Under the pieces are notes generated by a model. That model was not told the origin of the DNA. It saw nothing but the letters and a program-made list of their open reading frames with translations, and searched no databases. The position numbers and the translations under genes are program-made. This document shows, one piece after another, positions 38,012-56,559 of a stretch of DNA of 56,559 nucleotides. Each line of letters opens with the position of its first letter. Position 1 is the first letter of the stretch. Origin of the DNA: Krasilnikovozyma curviuscula (lineage: Eukaryota > Basidiomycota > Tremellomycetes > Cystofilobasidiales > Mrakiaceae); the NCBI GenBank assembly GCA_014825775.1, contig MVAQ01000138.1, forward strand, positions 1 to 56,559, given 5' to 3'.

Positions 38012-40722
38012 TTAAGCTGAAATACCCGATCCATTAGGCAAGATGATGCAAAGTCTCTTATCACCTGCGTGAATCATGCCCTTCCCACTCTCAACAATGA
38101 TCAAGCCACCTGCATCCTTCAAGCTGCCGACCCTACTCGAGCGTTGGCCACCAGTCGTCGTTGCAAGGGGTGGACCATTCTCCTGAGTCTTGAGTGTACA
38201 ACGATGGAAGACCAGTCTCGGTGCAAGTGGAATTGAGTGGGTCAATTGAACCCACGTCCTTTGAAGTGAACAATCTTTTTTCGCCCAGCCGCCGAGTGAT
38301 CTCAAAGCAGGGAGCACGAAGACAAAGAGAGTGACTAACGCACTAGCTGGGTTTCCAGGGAGAGCGAAGAACAGCTTTTCCGGTGCACCTGGTGTTGAGG
38401 GTGGAATAGTCGCGAACGTGGTGGGTTTCCCCGGCGCGATTCCCACACGTCCGAAGTGGATGGTAGCTGAAAGCTTGTGCTCCAAAAGAGGCTAGTAAAG
38501 AAGCAAAAATTGAGGAAATAGTAATTCAGAACCAAATGTCAGTTCGTCATTATCTCTAATTCATGGAGAAGATGTTTACTTTAATCAGATCTCCTTCTCC
38601 CATCGAGGTGCCTCCGGTCGTGATAACGACATCTGCTGCTTCTAGTCCCACTCTCATTGCAGTTTCATGCGCACCCTGCCTGATTGTAAGTGCCAGAAAG
38701 ATCAGATTCCTAAGGAGGGGGATACACTGCGCAACCGGGACTTACTCGTCTTTGACCACGCCAACATCAACAACCTCGAAACCCATTGATATAAGCGCAG
38801 CAAACAAACTTGGTCGATTTGAATCGTAGATACCAGTCCATCCACCAGGATGTGCAGACATCTTTCCATCGTCTGTAGAGCCTTCTATAGCCGGAGCTTG
38901 GAGATCAACAAGCTCAGAACCAGTAGAGAGGATGGCGATCTTCGGGCGTTTGATCACTTTCACCTGTTGCAAGGGATTATAACTATAAGCGAAACGAGTC
39001 TTTAGGGATATAGAAAAAAGAATAACGGATTGCTTACATTTCGTCTTCCGACACTGCAAATCAGACCGACTTCGCCTCCAACTCCACTGATTAGTTCGCC
39101 TTTCTTCATGACCACGTCTCCTTCCTTCAAGTCGCTGCCAGGTGCACGAATGTTATCTCCTTTAGGTGATGAGCAAAGTATCTTGATCTCATTTTCTTCT
39201 CCATCTTCCAAAACTGGAATGGAAGTTCCATGGTCAGTATGGACTTATGTCAGATTTGAGGTAATAAAAAAACTGACTTGACTCAACAAGGGTGTCTTCA
39301 ACCATCACAATTGCGTCTGAACCTTCAGGAACAGGACCGCCAGTGTTTACTCTGACGATTTCTCCCCGCTTCATAGGCAAAAGGTGCTTTCCGTGTCGAA
39401 CTTTGTATATTCCTGGACCGTCTTCGTCTGGTGTACGAGCAGATCTCTTTATCAGTATCAGTACCGTTTGACAAAGGCAAGGAGATGACTTACGGCACAC
39501 AGCGTATCCATCCACGTTTGTCGATTGCCAGAGGGGAAGATGATGAGGCGCAACGATGTCTTCTGCGAGAATTCGTCCAACCATACGATGATCGCACTGA
39601 GAAGCAGAGATGTGCTAATAAGCAACCAAGATCATAAAGAGCTTAATTCAACTTACTGGAATGGTCTCAACATCCAATACACCAACTTTGGTTGAAATCA
39701 GCTCAAGCGCAGCTTCGAGGGAGATCTGTTCATAGGGCGAGACCCTCGCTCGTGCTGAGACGCTATTACCGCTAGAATCTTCTTTTGGAGCTCGACTTTG
39801 AGGACCATGATGGTGATGATCGTGGTCGTGTCCACAGGAATGTCCCGTAACTGAGAGCTCACTTGATGTTGATTTGGGTGTTGGTATAAGGAGGCTCTGA
39901 TCAGTTGTTTGCGGTGGACTGGGAGTTGACGTTGATGTTTTCTGTATAGAAATTGGGATTCTTGGATGACAAGTACTGCATGGACAAGGTGACCCTCGGA
40001 TCAGGGCCAGAGCATGGTGAAGCATCGGACCAGCTTTCTGTGACCGATCATCAAATTAGCGAGAGCGTCGGGTACTTTATTGTGATAAATGGAACGTACT
40101 GGTCCAACCAGAACTTGGAGTCCATCTTTGACACCACCTCTGCTACCTGGAAGAGCGACAATGAGAGTTCGTTTCATCTGATTTGAAACATCGCCCGCAG
40201 AGGGTGATTCTATAAAGCCGGCGAATGGATTCGAGAGAGCTGCAAGCGGTGTTTGTTGGAGACCATACACGTTGATTGCATGAGTGAGACCAATCGCATG
40301 TTGAGAAAGGAGAGGCTGAATGGCCTGAGAAAAATAGTGGAGGGTTACCATCCACTTTGGAGCTAGAAGTATCATCTAGCTCAACCCACCTTTACAGTAT
40401 AATCTCTTGGACCGAAGCCTGTACCCCCTGTAGTGATGATGAGCTCAGCACCTATCATGATGAGTTCTTGTACTGCTGACTGAATGGTTTCGATTCCATC
40501 CGGAACAACTCTTGCGTCGATGACTTTAAATCCGTCTTTTGAAGCAAACTCAGAGGATATCAACGGTCCAGAGGTGTCGAGAGATTTATTCTGATTAGCA
40601 GAATCAGAAACTGGACAGAAATTGGAGCACCGGGGTCACCACTCTGTCGCATAGCTCATCTGGACCGACAGCTATTAATTGGACTGACCTGTTATAACAG
40701 CGACTTTGAATCCCCCTTCCAT
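38012..40722 (-). CDS. cnxE: Gephyrin/CNX-type molybdopterin adenylyltransferase-molybdenum insertase
   Basis: This fusion enzyme adenylates molybdopterin and then inserts molybdate to make molybdenum cofactor. The N-terminal MogA-like domain reads MEGGFKVAVITVSDSANQNK, FKVIDARVVPDGIETIQSAV and IITTGGTGFGPRDYT, the MPT-binding motif. A linker rich in Ser/Thr/Pro and His (CGHDHDHHHHGPQSRAP) follows. The MoeA-like domain has GRILAEDIVAPHHLPLWQST, NVDGYAV, VRVNTGGPVPEGSDAIVMVE, IRAPGSDLKEGDVVMKKGEL, KIAILSTGSELVDL, SNRPSLFAALISMGFEVVDV and FFALPGNPASALVTLFVFVL. The MogA-then-MoeA order is that of animal gephyrin and the reverse of plant Cnx1. The start (40722) is set by the MogA fold; the stop is TAA at 38012. 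Its start faces that of RTP1 across 213 bases. Confidence 0.93.
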
Positions 40723-40935
40723 AGTAGATATACAAGATTCCTGTCCAGGGAAAAGAGAAGAAGATATTCGGGCTCGATGAGCGATGCGGTTAGCTTGACT
40801 TACACTGAAATGAACCGGCAGCGTCTTGCACGCCACTACGATCCACTCGGAAAACAGAACCTACTCTGAATGAAAAGCAGCTGCTGAAAAAAAGCTTATT
40901 GGAAAATTGGGATTGGAATAGCCTTGTCTACTGGG
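40723..40935. promoter_or_regulatory. Divergent promoter region between the gephyrin and RTP1 genes
   Basis: This is a 213-base gap between outward-facing starts. I see no recognised motif. Confidence 0.4.
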
Positions 40936-43900
40936 ATGTCTGTCAAGATGGCTGAAGCTTCTTCGTCAAGATTACAAACCACCCCATTAATAGGACTCAT
41001 AAAAGCTCTGCTGCTGCTGTTTCCTCTCCGTAGGAGGAATGCAATTGTAACCCAGCCAACTGAGGCCTCTATTGAAAGCTTTACGACAGCCGTTCCGGAA
41101 TCAACATCAGCATTGAAGGAATTGTCGTCAAAGTATGGTGGAAATCAGAGCGCTAGAAGTAGTGGACTGTCCTTGCAATTTAGAATGGGACTTCTGGCAA
41201 TTTGGGGTGTTCAGATGCTAGATTTGAGGCTAAGAAGTCTGCCCAAGCCGGATGACAAGGGCAAAGGTAAAGGTGTGGGTGAGTTTCTCTCTTTTTCTGC
41301 ACAACCGGGATATTGAGCTCACTAACCTTTGTCAACAGCTCCCCCACCACTCCTACCGGTATCAGCAGCCCCTCTTACTCTCACCATGTGCTCATACATC
41401 ATCACCTCAATTCTACAACCAGACTTTTCCCTGATATTCGCGCCGACAACAAAAATCCAAACACTTCAGGAGGAAGAAGACAGCATTGAGATACCAAAGA
41501 AGCGCTTAGCGGACTTCAGCAGGATAATTCTGGAGGTCGCACATCCCAAGAATAGGACAGAGTTGGGAACCCTGGTGGTCGAAGGAGGCGTGCTGCCTAG
41601 CATGCTGAAGTATGCAATAGCCAGTTGCACTCAAGAATCGGGTCAAGAGAGTGGAGAGTCTGTACTTCCACTCGTCATAACTATACTGGAAGCGTGAGTT
41701 TTTGCGCCATCTCCTAACCGTATCCTGGAAATTACTTCCTGACTACTTCCTGACTTCGCATCCGGCTGCTTCAGGATGCGGCCGCATCTTGCCATAGCGA
41801 TTCTGTCCCCGCTACTAGCAGTCGATGTGGTTCATGTCAAAAAGATTGCTGGGAAGTTATTGACAAGGGTTCTTCTGAATCCTGGCGGTATTGAGGGAGT
41901 GCTGATGGTGAGCTTCTCGTTGCAGGAGGCTCCATTGGGTTCATTGTGTTTTGACCTGTGACTACATTTCATCCAGAGCGTTCTTGGTGGGCAAGGTTCA
42001 CAGGGGCAAAATGATGAAGCTTCAAGGGTCCAGATGGTTTCCAAAGTCATTTGTGCCGTTCCAGCGGGAATTTCACCCAAGGTGAATCATTGTATCTTGC
42101 TTTTTCGATGAAGACTTGCACTTACAGCTTTTATTGAAACATTTATGCAGGAATACTACACCTCTCTCACTCCTCGTCTCATCAGTGTCCTACTCGACCC
42201 TCAAAGCCCGTTATCCTTTCGGCGAGCAGTCTGTCAGTGCCTCTCAACATTAAGCGTCCGACCGGACGGAACAGTCAAAGCTCTACTCCAGCAGGGACTG
42301 CACACATCTTTTCAACCACCATTCTCAAAATCTCCAGTGGAAGCGCTGTCAATTTTACTCCCCATTCTCATTCTGTCACCACCGACGCCGACTTTGTATC
42401 AAATCTTGTTCTCCCCTGTGCAGGCACCACTCTTTGCTCTTCTCTTCCACCTGGAGCGATATCCACTGTCAGACCCTGTATTCAAACAAGAACTGCAAGG
42501 CGTGTTGAGATCTTGGGGGAGGATCTGTGACAAGGAGACAGTCGTGGCCGGTGTTTGGGAAGTCATTCGGAGTGGTAGAGGTTGGGGCGATTTGGTTTCC
42601 GATCAGAGTGCTTATGGATGGTCTGGCCAAGGGGAGTTCCTCCAAATCACATCAGATGTGTGAGCATCACCTCGTTCTGCTTTCGCGTTTTTACTGCCAA
42701 TCATGATACTGACAGTTTCCACACTCTCTGGAGCCATCACACTGCTCCTGAGTCGGCCTCAACTGGTGAAGAACAATCTCTTGAAGACGAAACCTTGAAC
42801 ATGCTGGATCTCCAACCTCCACCCCCGATGTTGAGCAGGTATCTCAAGACAGTGGACCGGAAAGATGTTTCTGGTGAGATCTTCATCAAATTGTTAGAAG
42901 AATATCGACACTGCCAACAAACAGATATTGAGCACGAGGTTGAAGCTACTTGGTATGTCCTCTTTCGCGATTCAACGGGTAAAATCTGACTGGGGTTGTT
43001 GCATTTTTAGGGCAATTCTCGTGTTGCAAATCATCCTTCAAATGCTGCAGCAACTTGACGCCTCGATTCTCGGAGAGAAACGCCAGATACTCGCCTTTGT
43101 CAACCATTCTCTTCTGCCTTCTTTACCCTCGAAGAAAAGAACAGTTTCATCGAATTCTCAACAATCTTTAGAGCAGCGAATGCGCTCGAAGTTAAAGATT
43201 ATGAATTACGATGAGGAGGGTGAGATAGACAGTGACGACGAGGTCTCTGATGAGAGTGAAGATGAAGACGAGAAAGAGGAAGGAGAACTGCTAAGTGAAG
43301 GTGGAGAAGATGCAAAGGAGCCATCTAAAATGGGTCTCGTTCAAACTGCGCTTTTGATTCTCCTCGCTGTTTTGAGAGGTAAGGGCTGTGTTGTACTGCT
43401 CTCGTGCTAATACTGAACTAACCCACCTTTGATTTTGTTAGAAGAAAACTCTGGCGAGAACCTCGACACTCATGTCCTTAATGACATTCACTCATTCCTG
43501 GAATATCACCTGAATTCGTCCAGCCCATCGACCCGACATCTCGCTCGTGAAGCTCGACTCCTGATATCCCTCCGCCATGCGAACACATCAGCCCCAAAAC
43601 ACCAAGAAGATGCCCAAGAGAAGGCTCTTGCTGAATATCAAGAGGCGCTGAAACTCATTCAAGATCCAATGGTAGCCGTTCGAGCACACGGACTGATTAG
43701 TCTCCGTCGCTTGATTCTTTCTGGTACAGAGAAAGGTACACGCAAAACAACGTCGGAGGTAACAGTAGGACAGCTACCGCCAGCTTTGGTTCCAGCAATT
43801 TTGGATATCTTCCTGTCGTCCATACAAGATCCAGATTCCTACATCTACCTGAACGGGGTGAAAGGACTTGCAGCTCTGGTCGACGTTCATGCCAAAATCG

Positions 43901-44578
43901 CCCTGAAGAAAATCGTAAGGATTTACGTGGGAGGACTTGATGGAATGGCTGGGAAAACGGTTATGTCTGTGGCAGAATTGGATATGAGACTTCGAATTGG
44001 TGAAGCGCTGGACGACATCGTGGAGAGGAGTGGAGAAGCTCTGACATTACACGGTGAGACACCTTTTTTCTCGACTGATATCAACAGCTATCTCATGAGA
44101 TTATTATTCTTTAGCGGATGACATCCTTCCAGCGCTCCTGTTTATGTTACCCCAAGATCACCTTCCATCAGCTCTTCGAGCATCCGTGCTTACAGTGTTA
44201 TCAACCATCATCGCAACTCATCCATTGTCTATGTCTCCCTACTCAACATCTCTGCTTCTGGCCTGCCTGGATATTCTTCAGGTCGAATCCGTCCAGATGA
44301 TTCGAGCCGTTGACAAGCAACCAGTTACAACTGAAAACAGCCAGGAGGCGAGCGAGGACGGCGGTAAGCTTCCAGCTGGAGCTGACGCCAAGCACCCTAT
44401 ACTTCGTCGAGCTGCTCTTCACTTCATCACAGAGGCTGGTAAAGTTGGGGTCAAGGTCGACCCTCGCATCCTCCAAAGAATCCTGGTTGTGGCGAAGTAC
44501 GTTCGTGTCACGGACACGGACAGCATTGTTCGAGCCAGTGCTCGTAACGTAGAGTCTCTTTTCGAGCTCTCTAGCTAG
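40936..44578 (+). CDS. RTP1: RNA polymerase II assembly factor Rtp1 (TANGO6 family)
   Basis: Rtp1 is a cytoplasmic HEAT-repeat factor needed for assembly and nuclear import of RNA polymerase II. The gene encodes a long, mostly helical protein with HEAT-like repeats throughout. The most diagnostic part is the RTP1 C1 region: DPMVAVRAHGLISLRRLILS, ILDIFLSSIQDPDSYIYLNG, VKGLAALVDVHAKIALKKIV and LDMRLRIGEALDDIVERSGE. The C2 region follows: LPALLFMLPQDHLPSALRAS, VLTVLSTIIATHPLSMSPYS and HPILRRAALHFITEAGKVGV. An acidic stretch (EEGEIDSDDEVSDESEDEDE) interrupts the middle. The first true ATG is at 40936 (MSVKMAEASSS); upstream in-frame codons include only a TTG. About eight exons, roughly 1,040 residues. 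Confidence 0.88.
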
Positions 44579-44761
44579 TTCCTAGGCCGCTATAATGTTC
44601 TCCTATATGTTGTCGCTGCCCAAGAAAAAATCACGCTTTAACCGCAAGAAATCCCATCAACAATAATAATAGAACAAGAAAAGTCTCTTCGTGACACACG
44701 AACGCTCTCCTGAATTGCACGGTCTGCCATTCATCTTGAATTCTCTCAACAACTTCATAAA

Positions 44762-46182
<1,421 letters not shown>

Positions 46183-46503
46183 ACGCCCTCTTATTCTTTC
46201 ATATTTTGGTCAATTGGAATTCTCTCATACAATGAGACTCTATTTATCCTTTTTTCCTCTTTCTGTTTCGTCCCTCTCGAGCGAGCTAGTCTCGTGCACG
46301 TCGCCATGAAGGATTAGACTCGGCTATGGTTCTTTTTTGAAATCTCGACCCATATCCAATCGAACTTTATATAGAACATTGTTCAGAATGCCCCTTCGCT
46401 TGAGCCAGAAAAATTGAGAAAAAAGCGACCAGTGACTCATAGCCGAGTCGGAAGCTCGTACTGAAATGTCTATTCATCTTCCATCCACTTCAACCTGGTC
46501 AAG
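46183..46503. other. 321-base intergenic region with a Gcn4-type site and an inverted repeat
   Basis: This holds the calmodulin 3' flank and the MES1 promoter. Two 12-base arms form an inverted repeat: GACTCGGCTATG at 46317-46328 and CATAGCCGAGTC at 46438-46449. A bZIP site TGACTCAT lies at 46433-46440 and partly overlaps the second arm. No gene is seen. Confidence 0.5.
46433..46440 (+). promoter_or_regulatory. Gcn4/AP-1-type site TGACTCAT upstream of MES1
   Basis: The core TGACTCA matches the general amino acid control element bound by Gcn4-type bZIP factors. It lies 63 bases before the MES1 ATG. Yeast aminoacyl-tRNA synthetase genes are known Gcn4 targets, so regulation by amino acid starvation is plausible here. 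Function is inferred. Confidence 0.45.
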
Positions 46504-49196
46504 ATGGCTACTCAGAACATAAGAAAAGACCCAGAGCTGTTTGTAAAGCTCAGGAAAGCAGGTGATCCACCAGTGTAAGTTTTTAACCATTATCGTCTCT
46601 TCATGTGAAGCCAAGCTGGCTAGACTGACACTGATCATTTTGTATTGCTAATATTGATTATCTGGTTGGACAGTCTTCCTGAGAAGGGCAAGGACAATAC
46701 CTTGATTACTTCTGCTTTACCTTGTGAGTATTTGTATCTATGACATTTTACGTTCTTCGTCTCGTCAGCAGATTACTTGAGCCTTGAGACTGACCTGTTA
46801 TTCGGATGGATTCTCAGATGTGAACAATGTCCCTCATCTTGGAAATGTCATAGGTTCAACTCTGTCAGCAGATGTCTTTGCCAGATACTCTAGGACATTG
46901 AACAGGCCAACTCTTTACGTCTGCGGCACTGATGAATACGGTACAGCGACTGAAACCAAGGCTTTGGAAGAAGGTGTCACTCCTCAAGCTTTGTGTGATA
47001 GGTTCGAAAAAATCCACAGAGAAGTTTACGAGTGGTTCGACATTGGATTCGATTACTTTGGAAGGACCAGCACCCCTAAGCAAACCGAGTCAGTGACTTT
47101 GGCTTTTCTCTCACATTATAATTATTCCCAAGCTGACTGATTAAATCACACTTCTTATGTCATAGAATTGTCCAGGACATCTACTTGCAGATCAGGAAAA
47201 GGGGACTGCTCTCTCAGAAGACGAGCTCTATGACCTACTGTGAAGGATGTCAGAGATTCCTAGCTGATAGATTTGTGGAGGGAACTTGCCCAGATTGTGG
47301 ATACGATGTAAGTTTTGGTTGTAGGTTTCAGCTTTTAACATGCATTGGAAGCTGACAAGATTGCTACCTGCTTGGGCTCAGGATGCACGTGGTGATCAAT
47401 GTGACAACTGCACCCATACCTTCTCTTCCCCAGTCGAGCTTATCTCCCCAAGATGTAAACGAGACAAGACCCACAAACTTTCAGTTCGACCCTCATCCCA
47501 CATGTACCTCCAACTCGACAAGATCCAAGATGAACTCAAAGCTTGGATTGCGGTGCAACGTATCAAGGGGCAGTGGGAGGGCAACGTTATCGTGAACGAC
47601 GACGGCCAGATTGTAGAGGCTAGATTGAAAGAAGGGTTGCGGCCAAGTCCTATCACCAGAGATTTGACGTGGGGTGTGCCTGTGGCGAAGAGTGGGGATG
47701 ACGAGGAGGATAAAGCTATGGACGGCAAAGTAATGTGTAAGTGACCAGTGTGATGTTAATTTCAATAGATTTCCTGACCAGGTTGTCAAATTTTCCAGAC
47801 GTTTGGTTCGACGCTCCTATCGGCTACATATCGATAACCGCAAACTACACTAAAGAGTGGGAGAAATGGTGGAAAGCTCCAGAGGACGTGAAGCTCTTCC
47901 AATTCATGGGCAAAGATAGTGAGTTTTCAGCTGGCGAGCAAATGGCTGCGTAAGGTCTTTGCTAATGCGCACCATATTCAAACTAGATGTCTACTTCCAC
48001 ACCGTCTCATTCCCATGCTCGTTGTTTGCTGACGGAAGAGATTGGACCAAAATGCACCGAATCTCTAGCACAGGTATGTTAACTGTGTTTGTGCTTGATC
48101 TGCTGTTCATCTACTTATCGAATCTTATTCAAATGCAGACTACCTCAACTACGAGTCTGGCAAATTCTCGAAATCTCGGAACGTCGGAGTCTTTGGTCCA
48201 AACGCGAAAGATACAGGAGTTCCAGCTTCTGTTTGGAGATACTACTTGCTCTCAATTCGACCGGAGACTGGTGATTCGGTATTCGCTTGGAAAGAGTTTG
48301 TCACTAAGAACAACTCTGAACTCCTCAACAACCTCGGCAACTTCGTTAACAGAGTGAATTTCTATTCCACCCATTGTTCGACTCGTTGGCCATCATTAAC
48401 GAAGTTTTGTTTGTTTATTTGCCAGGTCGTGAAGTTCGTTGGTGCGAAGTTCGAATCTACCCTTCCAGGTGCTTCTGAGGCTGGTGGTGTTTTGTCTGAA
48501 TCAGATCCTGTGGATGGTGCTTTCTTCAAGAGAATCAACGATCTCTTCAAGCAGTTCCGTGAAGCGTTGGATGCTACTCATCTCCGAGAAGGCCTCAGCA
48601 TCGCCATGAAGGTATCTGGTGAAGGTAACGCCTTCCTTCAAGATAATAAACTCGACAACGCTCTTCTTGCTTCCAATCCAGAGCGATGTGCTAGAGTTGT
48701 GCTGATAGCTATAAATCTCATCTACGCCTTGGCCACTCTCGTCCACCCATACATGCCAGCAACGTCCGACAGCATCCTTCGCCAAGTGAACTCGCCGCTA
48801 AGAACTTTGCCATCAGCTTTCAGCATCGACCTTCTTCCAGGTCACACCCTGGGCAAAGCAGAGTATTTGTTCGTTAAAATTGACGAGAAGAAGGAAGATG
48901 AGTGGAGAAGGAAATATGGTGGTGAAGCTGTTGCTGCCCCTGCTGAATCGAAATCAAAGAAGGAGAAATCGAAGAAGGCACTGGAGAAGGAGAAGGCGGA
49001 ACAACTTAAAAATCTGCCTAGAACACCAGAAGTTGTGGAGTTAGAGGAAAAGATCACCTCTCAGGGTGCCAAAGTCGCTGAGTTGAAGAAGAGTGGGGAT
49101 GCAGGTGATTCGTTGGCTGGGGAGGTTGCGACTTTAAGGAGCTTGAAGAAGCAGCTGGAAGACTTTGCGACAGCATTTGCTGGGCTCCAAGTATAA
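46504..49196 (+). CDS. MES1: Cytosolic methionyl-tRNA synthetase with C-terminal WHEP-like hairpin
   Basis: This class I synthetase charges initiator and elongator tRNA-Met. After a short N-terminus ([20 protein letters not shown]) the Rossmann fold carries [12 protein letters not shown] (the HIGH equivalent, HLGN). [20 protein letters not shown] follows, then the zinc-binding insertion with CEGC, CPDC, CDNC and PRCK. Next come [26 protein letters not shown], and the signature [19 protein letters not shown] with KFSKS as the KMSKS loop. The anticodon-binding helices include [15 protein letters not shown] and [21 protein letters not shown] charged Lys/Glu linker leads to a final helical hairpin, [20 protein letters not shown] followed by [18 protein letters not shown], which resembles a WHEP domain. 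No organellar leader is seen, so it should be cytosolic. It converges on MEC1 with only 54 bases between the stops. Confidence 0.95.
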
Positions 49197-49250
49197 TCAT
49201 TGATCTCATATATTATTGAGTCGTAACCTTCGTGTAGATAAGAGTTGTGA

Positions 49251-56559
<7,309 letters not shown>

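Noticed and set aside
40924..40935. RTP1 start at 40924
   Set aside because: That codon is TTG. The first ATG in frame is at 40936.

Overview
This is a gene-dense stretch of a eukaryotic nuclear genome, almost certainly from a basidiomycete fungus. Nearly every gene is broken by many short introns (about 50-90 bases, donors close to GTNNGT). Intergenic gaps are mostly 50-500 bases and the genes lie on both strands. The gene set fits a basidiomycete, and Tremellomycetes is my best guess: a CAP10-type GT90 glycosyltransferase, a PRC2-type Enhancer-of-zeste methyltransferase, a gephyrin-like molybdenum cofactor fusion and an Arp3 ending in SIVRRYAIFGSAV. The lineage is an inference. I saw no transposon, CRISPR array, rRNA or tRNA gene.

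Layout, left to right: YAF9 YEATS protein (minus, 3' end off the left edge); IMP2 mitochondrial inner-membrane protease (plus); xylulokinase XKS1 (minus); EZH2-type H3K27 methyltransferase (minus); a secreted glycoside-hydrolase-like protein (plus); mitochondrial Hsp70 SSC1 (plus); lipin/PAH1 (minus); a secreted Ala/Gly/Pro-rich protein built from micro-exons (minus); a PROPPIN of the Hsv2 type (minus); ARP3 (minus); a GPP/DOG-like HAD phosphatase (minus); a PLP-binding YggS/PLPHP protein (plus); a RING protein (minus); a GT90 glycosyltransferase (plus); TFIIIA (plus); a D-2-hydroxyacid dehydrogenase (plus); gephyrin/CNX (minus); RTP1/TANGO6 (plus); calmodulin (plus); cytosolic methionyl-tRNA synthetase (plus); and a MEC1/ATR kinase (minus, 5' end off the right edge).

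The genes do not form a pathway cluster. They are housekeeping genes for chromatin, lipid, protein import, cytoskeleton, cofactor, translation and DNA-damage functions, with two accessory-looking secreted-protein genes between them. The most unusual theme is extreme exon architecture. Calmodulin has consecutive coding exons of 7 and 12 bases. The lipin gene starts with a 6-base coding exon (ATGCAG). The Ala-rich secreted gene has a run of exons as short as 18-60 bases, all in phase 0, so any of them could be skipped without a frameshift. The RING gene appears to use a GC-AG intron.

Other points for a second look: an EZH2 SET domain that lacks the NHS histidine, a TFIIIA whose last zinc finger is split by about 72 residues, a WHEP-like tail on methionyl-tRNA synthetase, and a Gcn4-type TGACTCAT site just upstream of that gene.
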